From Paenibacillus sp. EZ-K15 (lineage in GTDB: Bacteria; Bacillota; Bacilli; Paenibacillales; Paenibacillaceae): DNA of 64,000 bases. The DNA lies in NCBI RefSeq assembly GCF_002573715.1, contig NZ_PDHM01000017.1, positions 124,001-188,000 on the forward strand, in the 5' to 3' direction. This document shows positions 16,705 to 25,017 of the stretch, in pieces. A model generated the notes under the pieces. That model did no database searches, was not told the DNA's origin, and saw nothing but the letters and a program-made list of their open reading frames with translations. How positions within the stretch are numbered: the first letter of the stretch is position 1; every line of letters starts with the position of its first letter. A program made the position numbers and the translations under genes.

Positions 16705-17576
16705 TCATCCTTGAGAAATCGAGTCTTTTAAAAAATCCGTAAAATTCACTGGGGATCTGCCAATCAGGTTTTCCAAAGCGGGATTGGTTTGCGAGAAATC
16801 TCCCTGTCGACTTGCCTGAAACATACCCGTAAGCATGCCGACCATCGCTTCCGGCAGTCCTCGGGACATCAATGATTCCGATATTCATCATCCGACACAA
16901 CAATTCGCCGAATCGGTCGATTCAAGACCTTGGAAGCAATCGATGCGATTCTACCCATGTCAATCGCTTCGGAAGCCGTAAGGTGAGGAGTTATACCGTC
17001 ATATCTCTGCTCTGTCAGGATGACCGCTGTGCCTTCAGCCAGGTCGGAATGGCTGGTCCAGGCAACAGGACCATCTTCCGGAGCAATCAATTTCCCTGTT
17101 TTCAAGGCATCACCCATCCACATCATCGCTGATGCGGCATAAAAGCCGTTTCGCAGCGACGTGAAAGCCATTCCCGAAGATTTTAGCATCTCTTCTGTAG
17201 CAGCATGAACGTTCATGGGAGGAAAATGCGACGTTGCAGATGAAAACATTTGGCTAGTATACAGCAGTCGACCAACACCCGCTTTCTTTGCCGAGTCGAT
17301 TGCGGTTTGATGCTGACGAACAGCAACCTCTCCCAAGGAGTGGGACGAGATAAGAAGAACTTGAGACGCTTCCTCAAAGGCGTGTAGAAGACTTTCGGAA
17401 TCATCGAAATTTCCTTGCCGGACACGAACCCCTCGTTCTTTTAGATCCTCTGCCGTGTTCACATCACGGACACTTACACCAATATTCCCGGCAGGCACAC
17501 GCTTGAGAAGTTCCTCTACGACCTTCCGGCCTAATTTTCCATTCGCTCCTGTAACAACAATCATTTCAGTACTCAT
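16705..17576 (-). pseudogene. NmrA/QOR2-like NAD(P)H-binding oxidoreductase, frameshifted near its 3' end
   Basis: The first frame encodes 235 aa starting MSTEMIVVTGANGKLG (Rossmann GxxGxxG) and ending at TGA 16869 after SDDEYRNH. In another frame immediately after, the strand reads LMSRGLPEAMVGMLTGMFQA and on to a stop at 16705, which is the expected family C-terminus. One missing base at about 16872 restores a ~289-aa protein of the usual length. Family members reduce quinones or act as redox sensors. It is divergent from a TetR gene at 17839. Truncated protein may still be made, or this is a sequencing error. Confidence 0.85.
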
Positions 17577-17609
17577 CCTTTCGTTTGCAAATCAGATAAA
17601 GAGTTTGCC

Positions 17610-17641
17610 ATACGATTTTGTTTGTGCAATCATAATCGTAT
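17610..17641. promoter_or_regulatory. Inverted repeat, candidate TetR operator
   Basis: ATACGATT and AATCGTAT lie 16 bp apart in the intergenic region between the NmrA-like pseudogene and the divergent TetR gene. Confidence 0.4.
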
Positions 17642-17838
17642 AAGTGCGTGTTAACAAAAGTCGCTGAAATCAGACACAAACAGATCAATGGATTTTAGTG
17701 ATTTTTTGAACAACCTCTTAAGTAAAAGATAAAAGGATTGCGTTATGCGAACAACCTGCAAAAAGCTGTTTTTGTTGTGTTCCCAACATTTTTGCCCTTT
17801 TGTCTGTTTTTTGAGTTCGAAAGAAAGAGGGCGGTAAA

Positions 17839-18432
17839 ATGTCGGTAAATCCCGAGGATCCGCGTGTTAAAAGAACCCGTCAATTGTTCGTGCAGGCTTT
17901 TAACGATTTGATTGGGAAAAAGAGAAACATCTATTCCATTTCTGTGCACGATATCACGAATCAAGCAACCGTAAATCGAACAACATTTTATGCTCATTTT
18001 CAGGATAAATATGACTTTCTTGAATATTGGATGACAGAAAAGTTCCAAATGACTATAAGGGATAGACTGCCGGAAGAACCAAGATGCAATGCGGACAATT
18101 TGCGCATCCTTATTCAAACCATATTCGATTTTCTTTTACGGTTTCAACAATGTAGTATGCCGGGAGACAAGCAGTTTGAAGCGATGTTTGAAAATGCCAT
18201 GCGTCAGGATCTTCATCGACTTCTGCTTAAACGGGTAAATGAAGTGGACACACAGGGCTTTTCGCAAGAAAAATTGGAAGCTGCGGCACTCGTTATCAGT
18301 TGGGGCATATTCGGATCGGCTTTGCAGTGGAGCCGGAACCCTCAAGATCGTTCAGTGGAATCGATGTTTAAAGAAGTCATTGAGGTTATATCGGTCAATT
18401 TGGCCCCTTTCTGGGAGCAAACAACCAGCTAA
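17839..18432 (+). CDS. TetR-family transcriptional regulator
   Basis: 197 aa, weak GAGGGCGG site before ATG 17839. The N-terminal helix-turn-helix ISVHDITNQATVNRTTFYAH is the TetR signature (T-x-x-x-FYxHF). The C-terminal ligand domain is of the short AcrR/YcdC-like type. Divergent from the broken NmrA-like gene, which it most likely represses. Ligand unknown. Confidence 0.9.
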   Translation: MSVNPEDPRVKRTRQLFVQAFNDLIGKKRNIYSISVHDITNQATVNRTTFYAHFQDKYDFLEYWMTEKFQMTIRDRLPEEPRCNADNLRILIQTIFDFLLRFQQCSMPGDKQFEAMFENAMRQDLHRLLLKRVNEVDTQGFSQEKLEAAALVISWGIFGSALQWSRNPQDRSVESMFKEVIEVISVNLAPFWEQTTS

Positions 18433-18451
18433 AGACACGCTATCGTTCAAT

Positions 18452-18475
18452 AAAAAAAGCCGCGATTTACGCGGC
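18452..18475 (-). terminator. GCCGCG hairpin terminator
   Basis: GCCGCG-ATTTA-CGCGGC with a run of seven A on the plus-strand side (T-run on the minus strand), between the TetR gene and a small minus-strand frame. Confidence 0.7.
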
Positions 18476-18500
18476 ATCAATACCATATCTCCGGAGCGGT

Positions 18501-18710
18501 CTATCCTGACCGCCCTGCCGTTATCAGCCTATAGACTTTTTGCAAGGAGTCTGGAGGCAACACATCAAAATGACGGTCCGCTAATGCCTTTCTCCAAGTA
18601 TCCAGGTCCTCATTCACGTCCGGTTGTGAGACAGGAATGAACGACAATCTCTTGATCGCAATCAGTAAAATGACCAATACGGCCTTGGACCATTTCCGTC
18701 TTCTTCTCAT
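18501..18710 (-). CDS. Small membrane protein, hypothetical
   Basis: 69 aa beginning MRRRRKWSKAVLVILL at ATG 18710, 8 nt after GGGAG. A basic N-terminus, one hydrophobic helix (residues ~8-20) and a soluble tail (VNEDLDTWRKALADRHFD) suggest a small membrane-anchored protein. I do not recognise it. It lies just downstream of the uppP terminator and upstream of the hairpin at 18452, which gives it a plausible transcription end. Confidence 0.45.
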   Translation of the reverse strand: MRRRRKWSKAVLVILLIAIKRLSFIPVSQPDVNEDLDTWRKALADRHFDVLPPDSLQKVYRLITAGRSG

Positions 18711-18783
18711 GGGTTGTTCTCCCTTCATCTCCAGCATCTGCTCCCTGTAGGCGTTCATTATTCGCAGATCTATAGATGGTACG

Positions 18784-18810
18784 AAAAAACGCAGCTTTCC
18801 GGCTGCGTTT
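18784..18810 (-). terminator. Terminator of uppP
   Basis: Minus-strand AAACGCAGC-CGGAAA-GCTGCG followed by a T-run, 16 bp past the uppP stop. Confidence 0.85.
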
Positions 18811-18825
18811 CATCTTATTAGGGCC

Positions 18826-19629
18826 TTACAGTATGACGATTAAATAGAAGAGCGCGGCTAAGACAAAACGATACAGAGCAAACCATTCCAATCGAAGTCG
18901 CTTAATCAGTTTGATGAACGTCACTACTGCAATCATGGCCACAATAAAGGATGTCGTAAAGCCAATTAACATTAGAAAGAGATCGTCAGCATTCAGCAAA
19001 TCGCGACTATCGTATAAATCTAACAAGCTTGCGCCAAACATGACAGGCACGGAAATAAGGAATGTGAAATCTGCGGCGGCTTTTTGACTAGTACCAAGCA
19101 AAAGGCCACCGGAAATCGTGGACCCCGATCTTGAAAATCCCGGCCACAAAGCCAAACATTGAAACAGGCCAATCCCGAAAGCTTGTTTGTAATTAATCCC
19201 ATCCATCGTATCAGCGGTTTCAGTTCTCCTGCTCCGTGCTGCGACGATCATCAACAAGCCACCGGCTACTAGACCGATCAAGACAGGGGTTGGGCCGAAT
19301 AATTGGCTTTTTATTGTGTCTTTGAAGACAAGATATAGGATTAATGCTGGTAACATAGCCAAAATCATATGAATAACATTTAATCCTTTACTTTGGGAAA
19401 AATCCATTCTAATCAGATTAACCCCAATCTGCAAATATCTTTTCCAATAAAGAATTAGAACTGCCATGACTGCACCTAACTGGATCACAATTTTAAAAGT
19501 GATTGCAGCGTCTCCCTCAAAGCTAAGTAGATGGCCTGCTAAAATCAGATGTCCAGTAGACGATACCGGTAAAAATTCAGTTAAGCCCTCTATTATCCCA
19601 AGTATTATTGCTTTAACTACATCAGTCAT
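18826..19629 (-). CDS. uppP: Undecaprenyl-diphosphatase UppP (BacA)
   Basis: 267 aa from ATG 19629 (AAGGAGG upstream; TTG 19632 possible). It removes a phosphate from undecaprenyl diphosphate to recycle the lipid carrier of peptidoglycan synthesis, on the outer face of the membrane. The catalytic E-rich motif EGLTEFLPVSSTGH (E14, E18, H27) and the second motif PGFSRSGST are both intact, and there are about eight membrane helices. Full family length. Extra copies are known to raise bacitracin tolerance. Monocistronic, with its own terminator. Confidence 0.97.
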   Translation of the reverse strand: MTDVVKAIILGIIEGLTEFLPVSSTGHLILAGHLLSFEGDAAITFKIVIQLGAVMAVLILYWKRYLQIGVNLIRMDFSQSKGLNVIHMILAMLPALILYLVFKDTIKSQLFGPTPVLIGLVAGGLLMIVAARSRRTETADTMDGINYKQAFGIGLFQCLALWPGFSRSGSTISGGLLLGTSQKAAADFTFLISVPVMFGASLLDLYDSRDLLNADDLFLMLIGFTTSFIVAMIAVVTFIKLIKRLRLEWFALYRFVLAALFYLIVIL

Positions 19630-19844
19630 CAATGGATGTCCTCCTTCGAAAAAACTCGTTCAAGCCTTTTCCAGTATAAGGTAGACGTCTATATATTCCC
19701 ATCGATTAACCTAACAATATTCCATTCCGTATGACATTCTTGTCACATTGCTCAAAAGGACAGAAGAACGAACAGAAAGAAGCCGATATACCACTGCTTA
19801 CGGCTCCTTGTTCAAGTCTAACTATGAACAATTACACAATTACA

Positions 19845-20678
19845 TTATCCAGTCACACGATTCACAATTTTTAGAACAGTATCCCGCGTTAATTTGCTTC
19901 CGCCCGCAGAAATGAGTTTGACGGTAGCATGAGCTAACGCTAATGGAATCTTGCAAAATTTTAACGCTGGACCATCCTTCAGGTCTGCTACATAAGAATC
20001 GGCGATTTGTAAATTACGGCATGTGTACTGGTGCATCTCATTAAATCCCCAATCATCAGGAAAGAAGTCAACACCACGTTTAAGATCCTCATCTCTATTT
20101 CGGAGTATATTTACCGCTTGTAATCCTCTTCCGAAGGCAATCGCCTTCATTAGATCAGATTGCGTCCCGTCATGCCATAACCAAAGTTCTGATAACATCT
20201 CTCCAACCATACCAGCTACGCTATAGGTATATCTGTCCAGATCCTCTTCTGTATGAATATTCCACCCGTTCTGAACCCAATCAGACATATGTAACGACAT
20301 CTTTGCGATGTAATGATTTACGATGGCGACTCCGGAAGACGGACAAAGAAGCACCCATTTATCTAGCTGCATCGTAACTTCAGGTAATACCGCCCGATAA
20401 GGTGATAGTAATCTTCGTGTTGCTTCCATAACTTCCATAACATCCTGGGACTTAAATATTTCAGAAATCCCAAAAAGTAATTCAACTTTCAATTCGTCAG
20501 TGAGTTCATGATGATCTTCGATTTCGTCTATTGCTCGCATACATAGATAGGCAGATGCAACTGCCTCCCGTATTCCTAATTCCAAATAACTTATGGGTAT
20601 ATAAAAAGTACGGCTCGTCTTCTTTAACATGGACATTGCTTCATTCAGGTCGACGTTATTAATGAGTACTCCCTCCAA
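19845..20678 (-). CDS. Squalene/phytoene synthase family protein (start uncertain)
   Basis: Up to 277 aa. Both aspartate-rich signatures are present: RAIDEIEDH (first, residues ~50-58) and NILRNRDEDLKRG (second), so prenyl-diphosphate condensation is plausible. The family makes squalene, phytoene or dehydrosqualene. There are no carotenoid or hopanoid neighbours. The only upstream start is TTG 20678, but a strong GGAGGGAG lies inside the frame with an ATT codon about 5 codons later (20663); the start may be that non-canonical codon. Confidence 0.85.
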   Translation of the reverse strand: MEGVLINNVDLNEAMSMLKKTSRTFYIPISYLELGIREAVASAYLCMRAIDEIEDHHELTDELKVELLFGISEIFKSQDVMEVMEATRRLLSPYRAVLPEVTMQLDKWVLLCPSSGVAIVNHYIAKMSLHMSDWVQNGWNIHTEEDLDRYTYSVAGMVGEMLSELWLWHDGTQSDLMKAIAFGRGLQAVNILRNRDEDLKRGVDFFPDDWGFNEMHQYTCRNLQIADSYVADLKDGPALKFCKIPLALAHATVKLISAGGSKLTRDTVLKIVNRVTG

Positions 20679-21012
20679 GTATTTCCAAGTATTCGTTCAG
20701 TTTTAAAATTACTCATTGCTTTACTATGATAACATACGTTGATATGGTCAATCCAAATACAATAATCTAGATTTGTGTTTTGATCCGATTTGACGATAAA
20801 TTTGACGAACTTATATACTTAAAGCAAAAAAAAGCCGCAATTTATGCGACTTTCAAAATCTATTTAGTCATCTTGTTTCTCGATTTCCATATGGGCAGAA
20901 TACTCCAGCTTACTGGACGTTCAACAATCGTTTGGGATATTAGTGAGGAAGAAAAATTGAGGTTTCCCGGGGCATAAAGGATAAGCAATTCGGATGTTGA
21001 AAAAAGTTTAAG
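20679..21012. other. Intergenic region with a GCCGCA hairpin
   Basis: Between the synthase and the Rph gene. An A-run plus GCCGCAATTTATGCGACTTT at about 20826-20853 resembles the GCCGCG terminators elsewhere in the window. A plus-strand frame at 20780-20977 covers this hairpin and is not considered real. Confidence 0.4.
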
Positions 21013-21056
21013 GGGCGATTTACTCCTAGTAATTCTACTGGGAATAAATCGCCTCT
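21013..21056 (-). terminator. Terminator of rph
   Basis: GGCGATTTA...TAAATCGCC long imperfect stem, 20 bp past the rph stop, followed on the minus strand by a T-rich tract. Confidence 0.7.
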
Positions 21057-21075
21057 TACTTCACCTATTCAGTCA

Positions 21076-23730
21076 TTACAATATTTCGATATACCCTTCT
21101 GTTCCATGCACGCGAATTCGTTGCCCATCTTTTATCAGCTTGGTGGCATTTTCCACCCCGACAACGGCGGGTAAGCCATATTCACGCGCGATAACGGCTC
21201 CATGGGTCATCAGTCCACCCACTTCGGTGACCAGGCCTTTTATGGATACAAACAAAGGTGTCCAGCTGGGATCAGTAAAGGAGGTGACTAATATATCTCC
21301 ATCATCCAGATCCGCATCTTCCATGTTAAAGATGACACGTGCTCGCCCCTCTATGACTCCGGAAGAAACAGCTAGACCTACAATCGCTTCGGCTGGAAGA
21401 TTTTCTCGTTTGTACTTACCTGCAATAATTTCACCATCCGACGTGATAACACGTGGGGGAGTTAATTTTTCATACAATTTGTACTCGTCTTTTCGTTTGC
21501 TGATGATCTGTCTGGTCGCAAGCTTCGCTTGCTGCTCGACCATGCAACCCGGGTCATCCAGTTTATTGGTGCGTACGACTTCGTGAAGTTCTTCAAACGT
21601 GAGATAATATATATCTTCTCTTTCATGAATAAGGCCCACTTGTACGAGTTGTTCGGCTTCTTTCAATAAAGCCTGCTTATAAACGAAGTAGCGATTCACC
21701 ATGCCGTATTTTGGATATTCCCGATAGCCGATGAAATTCCGGATAAGGTCGATCATTCGTTTGGTTTCTTTGGCTTTTTGTTCACCATCTGGCAATTGCT
21801 TCAATCGTTCTAATAGTTCTTTTTCTTTTTTCAAAGCCTCCTGTTGCCCCTGCTCAAATTTCCGACCGCTTTCATTAGGTTCAAAATTTTTGATGTTACC
21901 CAGGATCAACGGGACAAGCGTAATTGGTTTTTCGCTCCAACGAGTTCTGGTGATATCGATTTCTCCGGCACAGCGCATGCCGTATTTGCTGAGATAAGTA
22001 TAGATCGCGTCTTGGGTTTCCTTCCCGCCTTCCATCTTTACCAGTTCATCCAAAAAGTTGTCGTCTTTTACATGTTGTAAATAATCAATGACTTCCGGAT
22101 AAGGACGGATTGCATCTGCGACATCGAGCAGCGCCAAACCCATTTCCGAAGTAATATTATGGGGTACAGATTGAGAAAGCGTATCCGCTGCGTTTTTTTC
22201 ACCTAACCACTCGTTCATTTTTTCATTGATCCATGATGAAGCATTCATGGCAGCCATAAACACAGCCGAACTTTGTGGGTCAAATAAGATCTTCTTTAAT
22301 TGCTGAATATCTTCCAGGATAAAATCAAACAAATCCGATCCAGTCTTCGTTTGGATGTTATGCTTTAACTCTTCGATCGATGTTTGACTACGCCTAATCA
22401 AATCAGAAACGATTGTCGGGTCGTTTTCGAATTGTGGTTGAGCACCGGCAGGCGGCATACCTTTATTGCTTTTACTGGGACTCGATTCTTTTTTATCGTT
22501 TGGTAATGATTTTATGAAATCTCGATCTATTATGGTCATAAGTGCGTCTTTTAAGAGCGGATCGTGTTGTCCCATGCCATTTAATAAAAATTCTCTACTG
22601 TCAGGTGAAGCCAGATTATGTGTGACATCAACAAATAACCTTCCACCAGCTTTACGCATGGGTGCAGCAGTCGTCAACAGAAAAAAAGACAATCCCAGTG
22701 GTTTTATGGGATCCGTCATCATTTGTTGATGACCAACAGAGATATAGACGTGATTTTCTTGATCGCTCGCTTCAGGGATGGGGTATAAAGTCGTGATGGG
22801 CCGACTCTGGACAATATAAAAAGTATCGTGGGCCAAACACCATTCAATATCTTGCGGGCAACCAAAATGAGCTTCGATCTGTCTCCCGATGCGTGCCAGT
22901 TGTAAAATTTGTTGATCTGTAAGTGTTTGAGTCTTTTGCTGATCGGGATCGATCTGCTGTGTCTCTGTTCCCCCTTCTTTTCGTCCATAGATCGCCAATG
23001 TTTTGGCTGCTATCCTCTTATCGACGATCTCCCCTTCCTGTACTTGATAACAATCGGCAGATACCAAGCCAGAGACCAGTGCTTCTCCAAGTCCAAAACT
23101 GGCATCGATGGATAGCAGCTTTCGGCTCGAGGTCATCGGATCGGCGGTAAATAAAATCCCTGAAGCCTGTGGGAAAACCATCCTTTGAACGACAACGGAT
23201 AAATAAACTTGACGGTGGTCAAATCCATTTTGCATCCGGTAGATCACAGCGCGATCCGTAAATAGGGAAGCCCAGCATTTGCTGATATGCTGCAAGATGG
23301 CATCGACGCCAATGATGTTTAAATAGGTGTCTTGTTGACCGGCAAAAGAGGCGTGTGGCAAATCTTCAGCAGTCGCACTGGAACGCACAGCATACGCATG
23401 TTCCTCGCCAAACTGGGAGAGATAGTGAGTAACTGCTGTCACGACATCGGATGGAATTTCTGCTTCCATAATGGTTTGACGAATCTTCCTGCTGATTTCA
23501 CCAATTTGATCTCGATCGTCTGTTTTTAACATGGTTAGTTGACCCAGCAAATCATGATACGTTTCATTTTGTTCGATGGCTCTTTGATATCCTACGGTTG
23601 TAACACAAAATCCTTCGGGAACCTGTATCCCTTCAATTTTTGATAATTCCCCTAAATGTAACCCTTTTCCGCCAACGAGCCAAAGCTGCGTTTTTTCCAT
23701 TTCCTGAAAACCGAGAACCAACGAACTCAT
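21076..23730 (-). CDS. rph: Rifampin (rifamycin) phosphotransferase
   Basis: 884 aa with GGAGAG before ATG 23730. Order: N-terminal ATP-grasp pyruvate-phosphate-dikinase-like domain (LVGGKGLHLGELSKI...YAVRSSATAEDLPHASFAGQ...DIEWCLAHDTFYIVQSRPITTL), central rifampin-binding domain, and C-terminal swivelling domain with GGLMTHGAVIAREYGLPAVV carrying the phospho-His near residue 843, about as far from the C-terminus as in Listeria Rph. It transfers phosphate from ATP to rifampin. The close alternative, PEP synthase, is less likely because the PEP-binding barrel is absent. Stand-alone gene. Confidence 0.93.
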   Translation of the reverse strand: MSSLVLGFQEMEKTQLWLVGGKGLHLGELSKIEGIQVPEGFCVTTVGYQRAIEQNETYHDLLGQLTMLKTDDRDQIGEISRKIRQTIMEAEIPSDVVTAVTHYLSQFGEEHAYAVRSSATAEDLPHASFAGQQDTYLNIIGVDAILQHISKCWASLFTDRAVIYRMQNGFDHRQVYLSVVVQRMVFPQASGILFTADPMTSSRKLLSIDASFGLGEALVSGLVSADCYQVQEGEIVDKRIAAKTLAIYGRKEGGTETQQIDPDQQKTQTLTDQQILQLARIGRQIEAHFGCPQDIEWCLAHDTFYIVQSRPITTLYPIPEASDQENHVYISVGHQQMMTDPIKPLGLSFFLLTTAAPMRKAGGRLFVDVTHNLASPDSREFLLNGMGQHDPLLKDALMTIIDRDFIKSLPNDKKESSPSKSNKGMPPAGAQPQFENDPTIVSDLIRRSQTSIEELKHNIQTKTGSDLFDFILEDIQQLKKILFDPQSSAVFMAAMNASSWINEKMNEWLGEKNAADTLSQSVPHNITSEMGLALLDVADAIRPYPEVIDYLQHVKDDNFLDELVKMEGGKETQDAIYTYLSKYGMRCAGEIDITRTRWSEKPITLVPLILGNIKNFEPNESGRKFEQGQQEALKKEKELLERLKQLPDGEQKAKETKRMIDLIRNFIGYREYPKYGMVNRYFVYKQALLKEAEQLVQVGLIHEREDIYYLTFEELHEVVRTNKLDDPGCMVEQQAKLATRQIISKRKDEYKLYEKLTPPRVITSDGEIIAGKYKRENLPAEAIVGLAVSSGVIEGRARVIFNMEDADLDDGDILVTSFTDPSWTPLFVSIKGLVTEVGGLMTHGAVIAREYGLPAVVGVENATKLIKDGQRIRVHGTEGYIEIL

Positions 23731-24045
23731 TCAACATCTCTCCTAACCATTAAATTGAGAAAAAAATATTTGACAAGGTTTTTTTGACATGGTACAATTA
23801 AAATGTAAGATAAGATATTTATGTCTAATTAAACTTTGTCAGACGTGATCTGATTATAGCATCGTGTCTGTTTATATGCAATATCAAAGAACCTGGTTAA
23901 TTACACCTTGGTTTTTTTTGTTTACGCGCTATACCTCCAATCATAAACTTCATGAACAGCTGAAAGACCGCCATCCTGGCGGTCTTTTTGTGATCAAGGG
24001 CAAAATTGATGTACTCCAGAACGCCGATATCGAGCTTCGAAGCCG
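23731..24045. other. Intergenic region between rph and zinT
   Basis: AT-rich rph promoter region (TTGACA-like elements near 23771-23790 on the plus strand), and a strong hairpin at 23963-23989. A 61-codon plus frame at 23864 overlaps the hairpin and lacks a ribosome site; rejected. Confidence 0.5.
23963..23989. terminator. Hairpin terminator
   Basis: AAAGACCGCCA and TGGCGGTCTTTTT form an 11-bp stem; usable in either direction, most likely ends the zinT transcript. Confidence 0.7.
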
Positions 24046-24786
24046 TTAATGTGCCATCATTTCATGGGCAATGCTATGGCCATCCATTGCGGACGGATAA
24101 TAGGTAGGCCAATTCGTCACCTCTTGAAGTAAAGCCTCGCGGTCGTCTCCCCAATATAAATGGAAATGATCAGACTTGCTTGGCGTGATGCGATGGTCGC
24201 TGAATTGAATGTAGCGAGGCAGTCCCTCGATATCTTCAACCGATTTAAATATGTAACGGACCCCGCGGTTACCTGCTTCGTAAGTCAGTATTTCATATCC
24301 ATCGGCTTGGTATTCGACCGACTGCTCCTGACCGCTCGTGAAAAACGTGACGGTGTCACCTTCGATGACAATACGTTCCGTATCGGTCTTGTAGCCGACT
24401 TCATAATATTCCTTGTACGCTGCCGCCGTCATTTTTCCGGTATCCTCCGCTTTGTGCGTAAACACCTCATCCAGTGTTCCATCCAGCAAGTATGGATAAA
24501 CCGATTGCCAGTCTCCTTCCCAATCTGACAGGGTACGATGCTGGATTTGGCTGTCATCAAAGACCCCCTTGTAGATCGCTTCTGTTTCCTCATCATGATC
24601 ATGATTGTGTTTGTGGTCATGATCGTCCTCATCATCATGACTATGATTGTTGCTGCTTTCATGAGTACCGCTGTCTGCCTCAGTCTCATTGATAGGACGA
24701 TTCTCATTAGGATCAGCGCTTTGACACCCTGCAAGCAATAACCCCAATGCTACTAAAATAACGCCCATCCCAAGTTTAAGTTTCAT
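24046..24786 (-). CDS. zinT: ZinT-type zinc-binding lipoprotein
   Basis: 246 aa from ATG 24786 behind GGAGGGG. A signal peptide ends in the lipobox LLAGC (Cys 21), followed by a His/Asp-rich linker (HDHKHNHDHD) and a ZinT domain (IYKGVFDDSQIQHRTLSDWEG..., SDHFHLYWGDD). ZinT proteins capture zinc outside the membrane and hand it to ZnuA-type importers; B. subtilis YrpE is comparable. Two Zur-box-like palindromes upstream (24806-24820, 24862-24876) predict induction by zinc starvation. No znuABC in the window. Confidence 0.92.
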   Translation of the reverse strand: MKLKLGMGVILVALGLLLAGCQSADPNENRPINETEADSGTHESSNNHSHDDEDDHDHKHNHDHDEETEAIYKGVFDDSQIQHRTLSDWEGDWQSVYPYLLDGTLDEVFTHKAEDTGKMTAAAYKEYYEVGYKTDTERIVIEGDTVTFFTSGQEQSVEYQADGYEILTYEAGNRGVRYIFKSVEDIEGLPRYIQFSDHRITPSKSDHFHLYWGDDREALLQEVTNWPTYYPSAMDGHSIAHEMMAH

Positions 24787-24805
24787 ACTTAACCCCTCCA
24801 TTTAA

Positions 24806-24820
24806 TAGTAATCATTACGA
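24806..24820 (-). promoter_or_regulatory. Zur box (proximal)
   Basis: The minus strand reads TCGTAATGATTACTA, one mismatch at each outer position from the Bacillus Zur consensus TCGTAATNATTACGA, 20 bp before the zinT start codon. Confidence 0.7.
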
Positions 24821-24861
24821 TTAAGAATTATACGGTGGGGATTTGCCTTTGTCAATGAAAA

Positions 24862-24876
24862 TCGTAATAATTACGA
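24862..24876 (-). promoter_or_regulatory. Zur box (distal), perfect palindrome
   Basis: TCGTAATAATTACGA matches the Bacillus Zur operator (7-1-7) perfectly, flanked by AAAA and AATAAAA, upstream of zinT. Confidence 0.85.
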
Positions 24877-24891
24877 AATAAAAATGAACTC

Positions 24892-24924
24892 AAAAAAAGG
24901 ACCATCCCACACAGGACGGTCCTT
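24892..24924 (-). terminator. Terminator of the BBE-type oxidoreductase
   Basis: Minus-strand AAGGACCGTCC...GGATGGTCCTT followed by TTTTT, between the oxidoreductase (ends 25018) and the zinT promoter. Confidence 0.85.
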
Positions 24925-25017
24925 CTGGTCATAAACGATGATCAGCGTCTTGCTGCTTATTTACCTCCCCTACGATTTTTACACCATCTGAATCCAAACC
25001 ATAGCTGCTCTGTTTCT

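Noticed and set aside
20780..20977. 65-codon plus-strand frame
   Set aside because: It spans a terminator-like hairpin and looks non-coding.
23864..24049. 61-codon plus-strand frame
   Set aside because: It overlaps a terminator hairpin and lacks a ribosome site.
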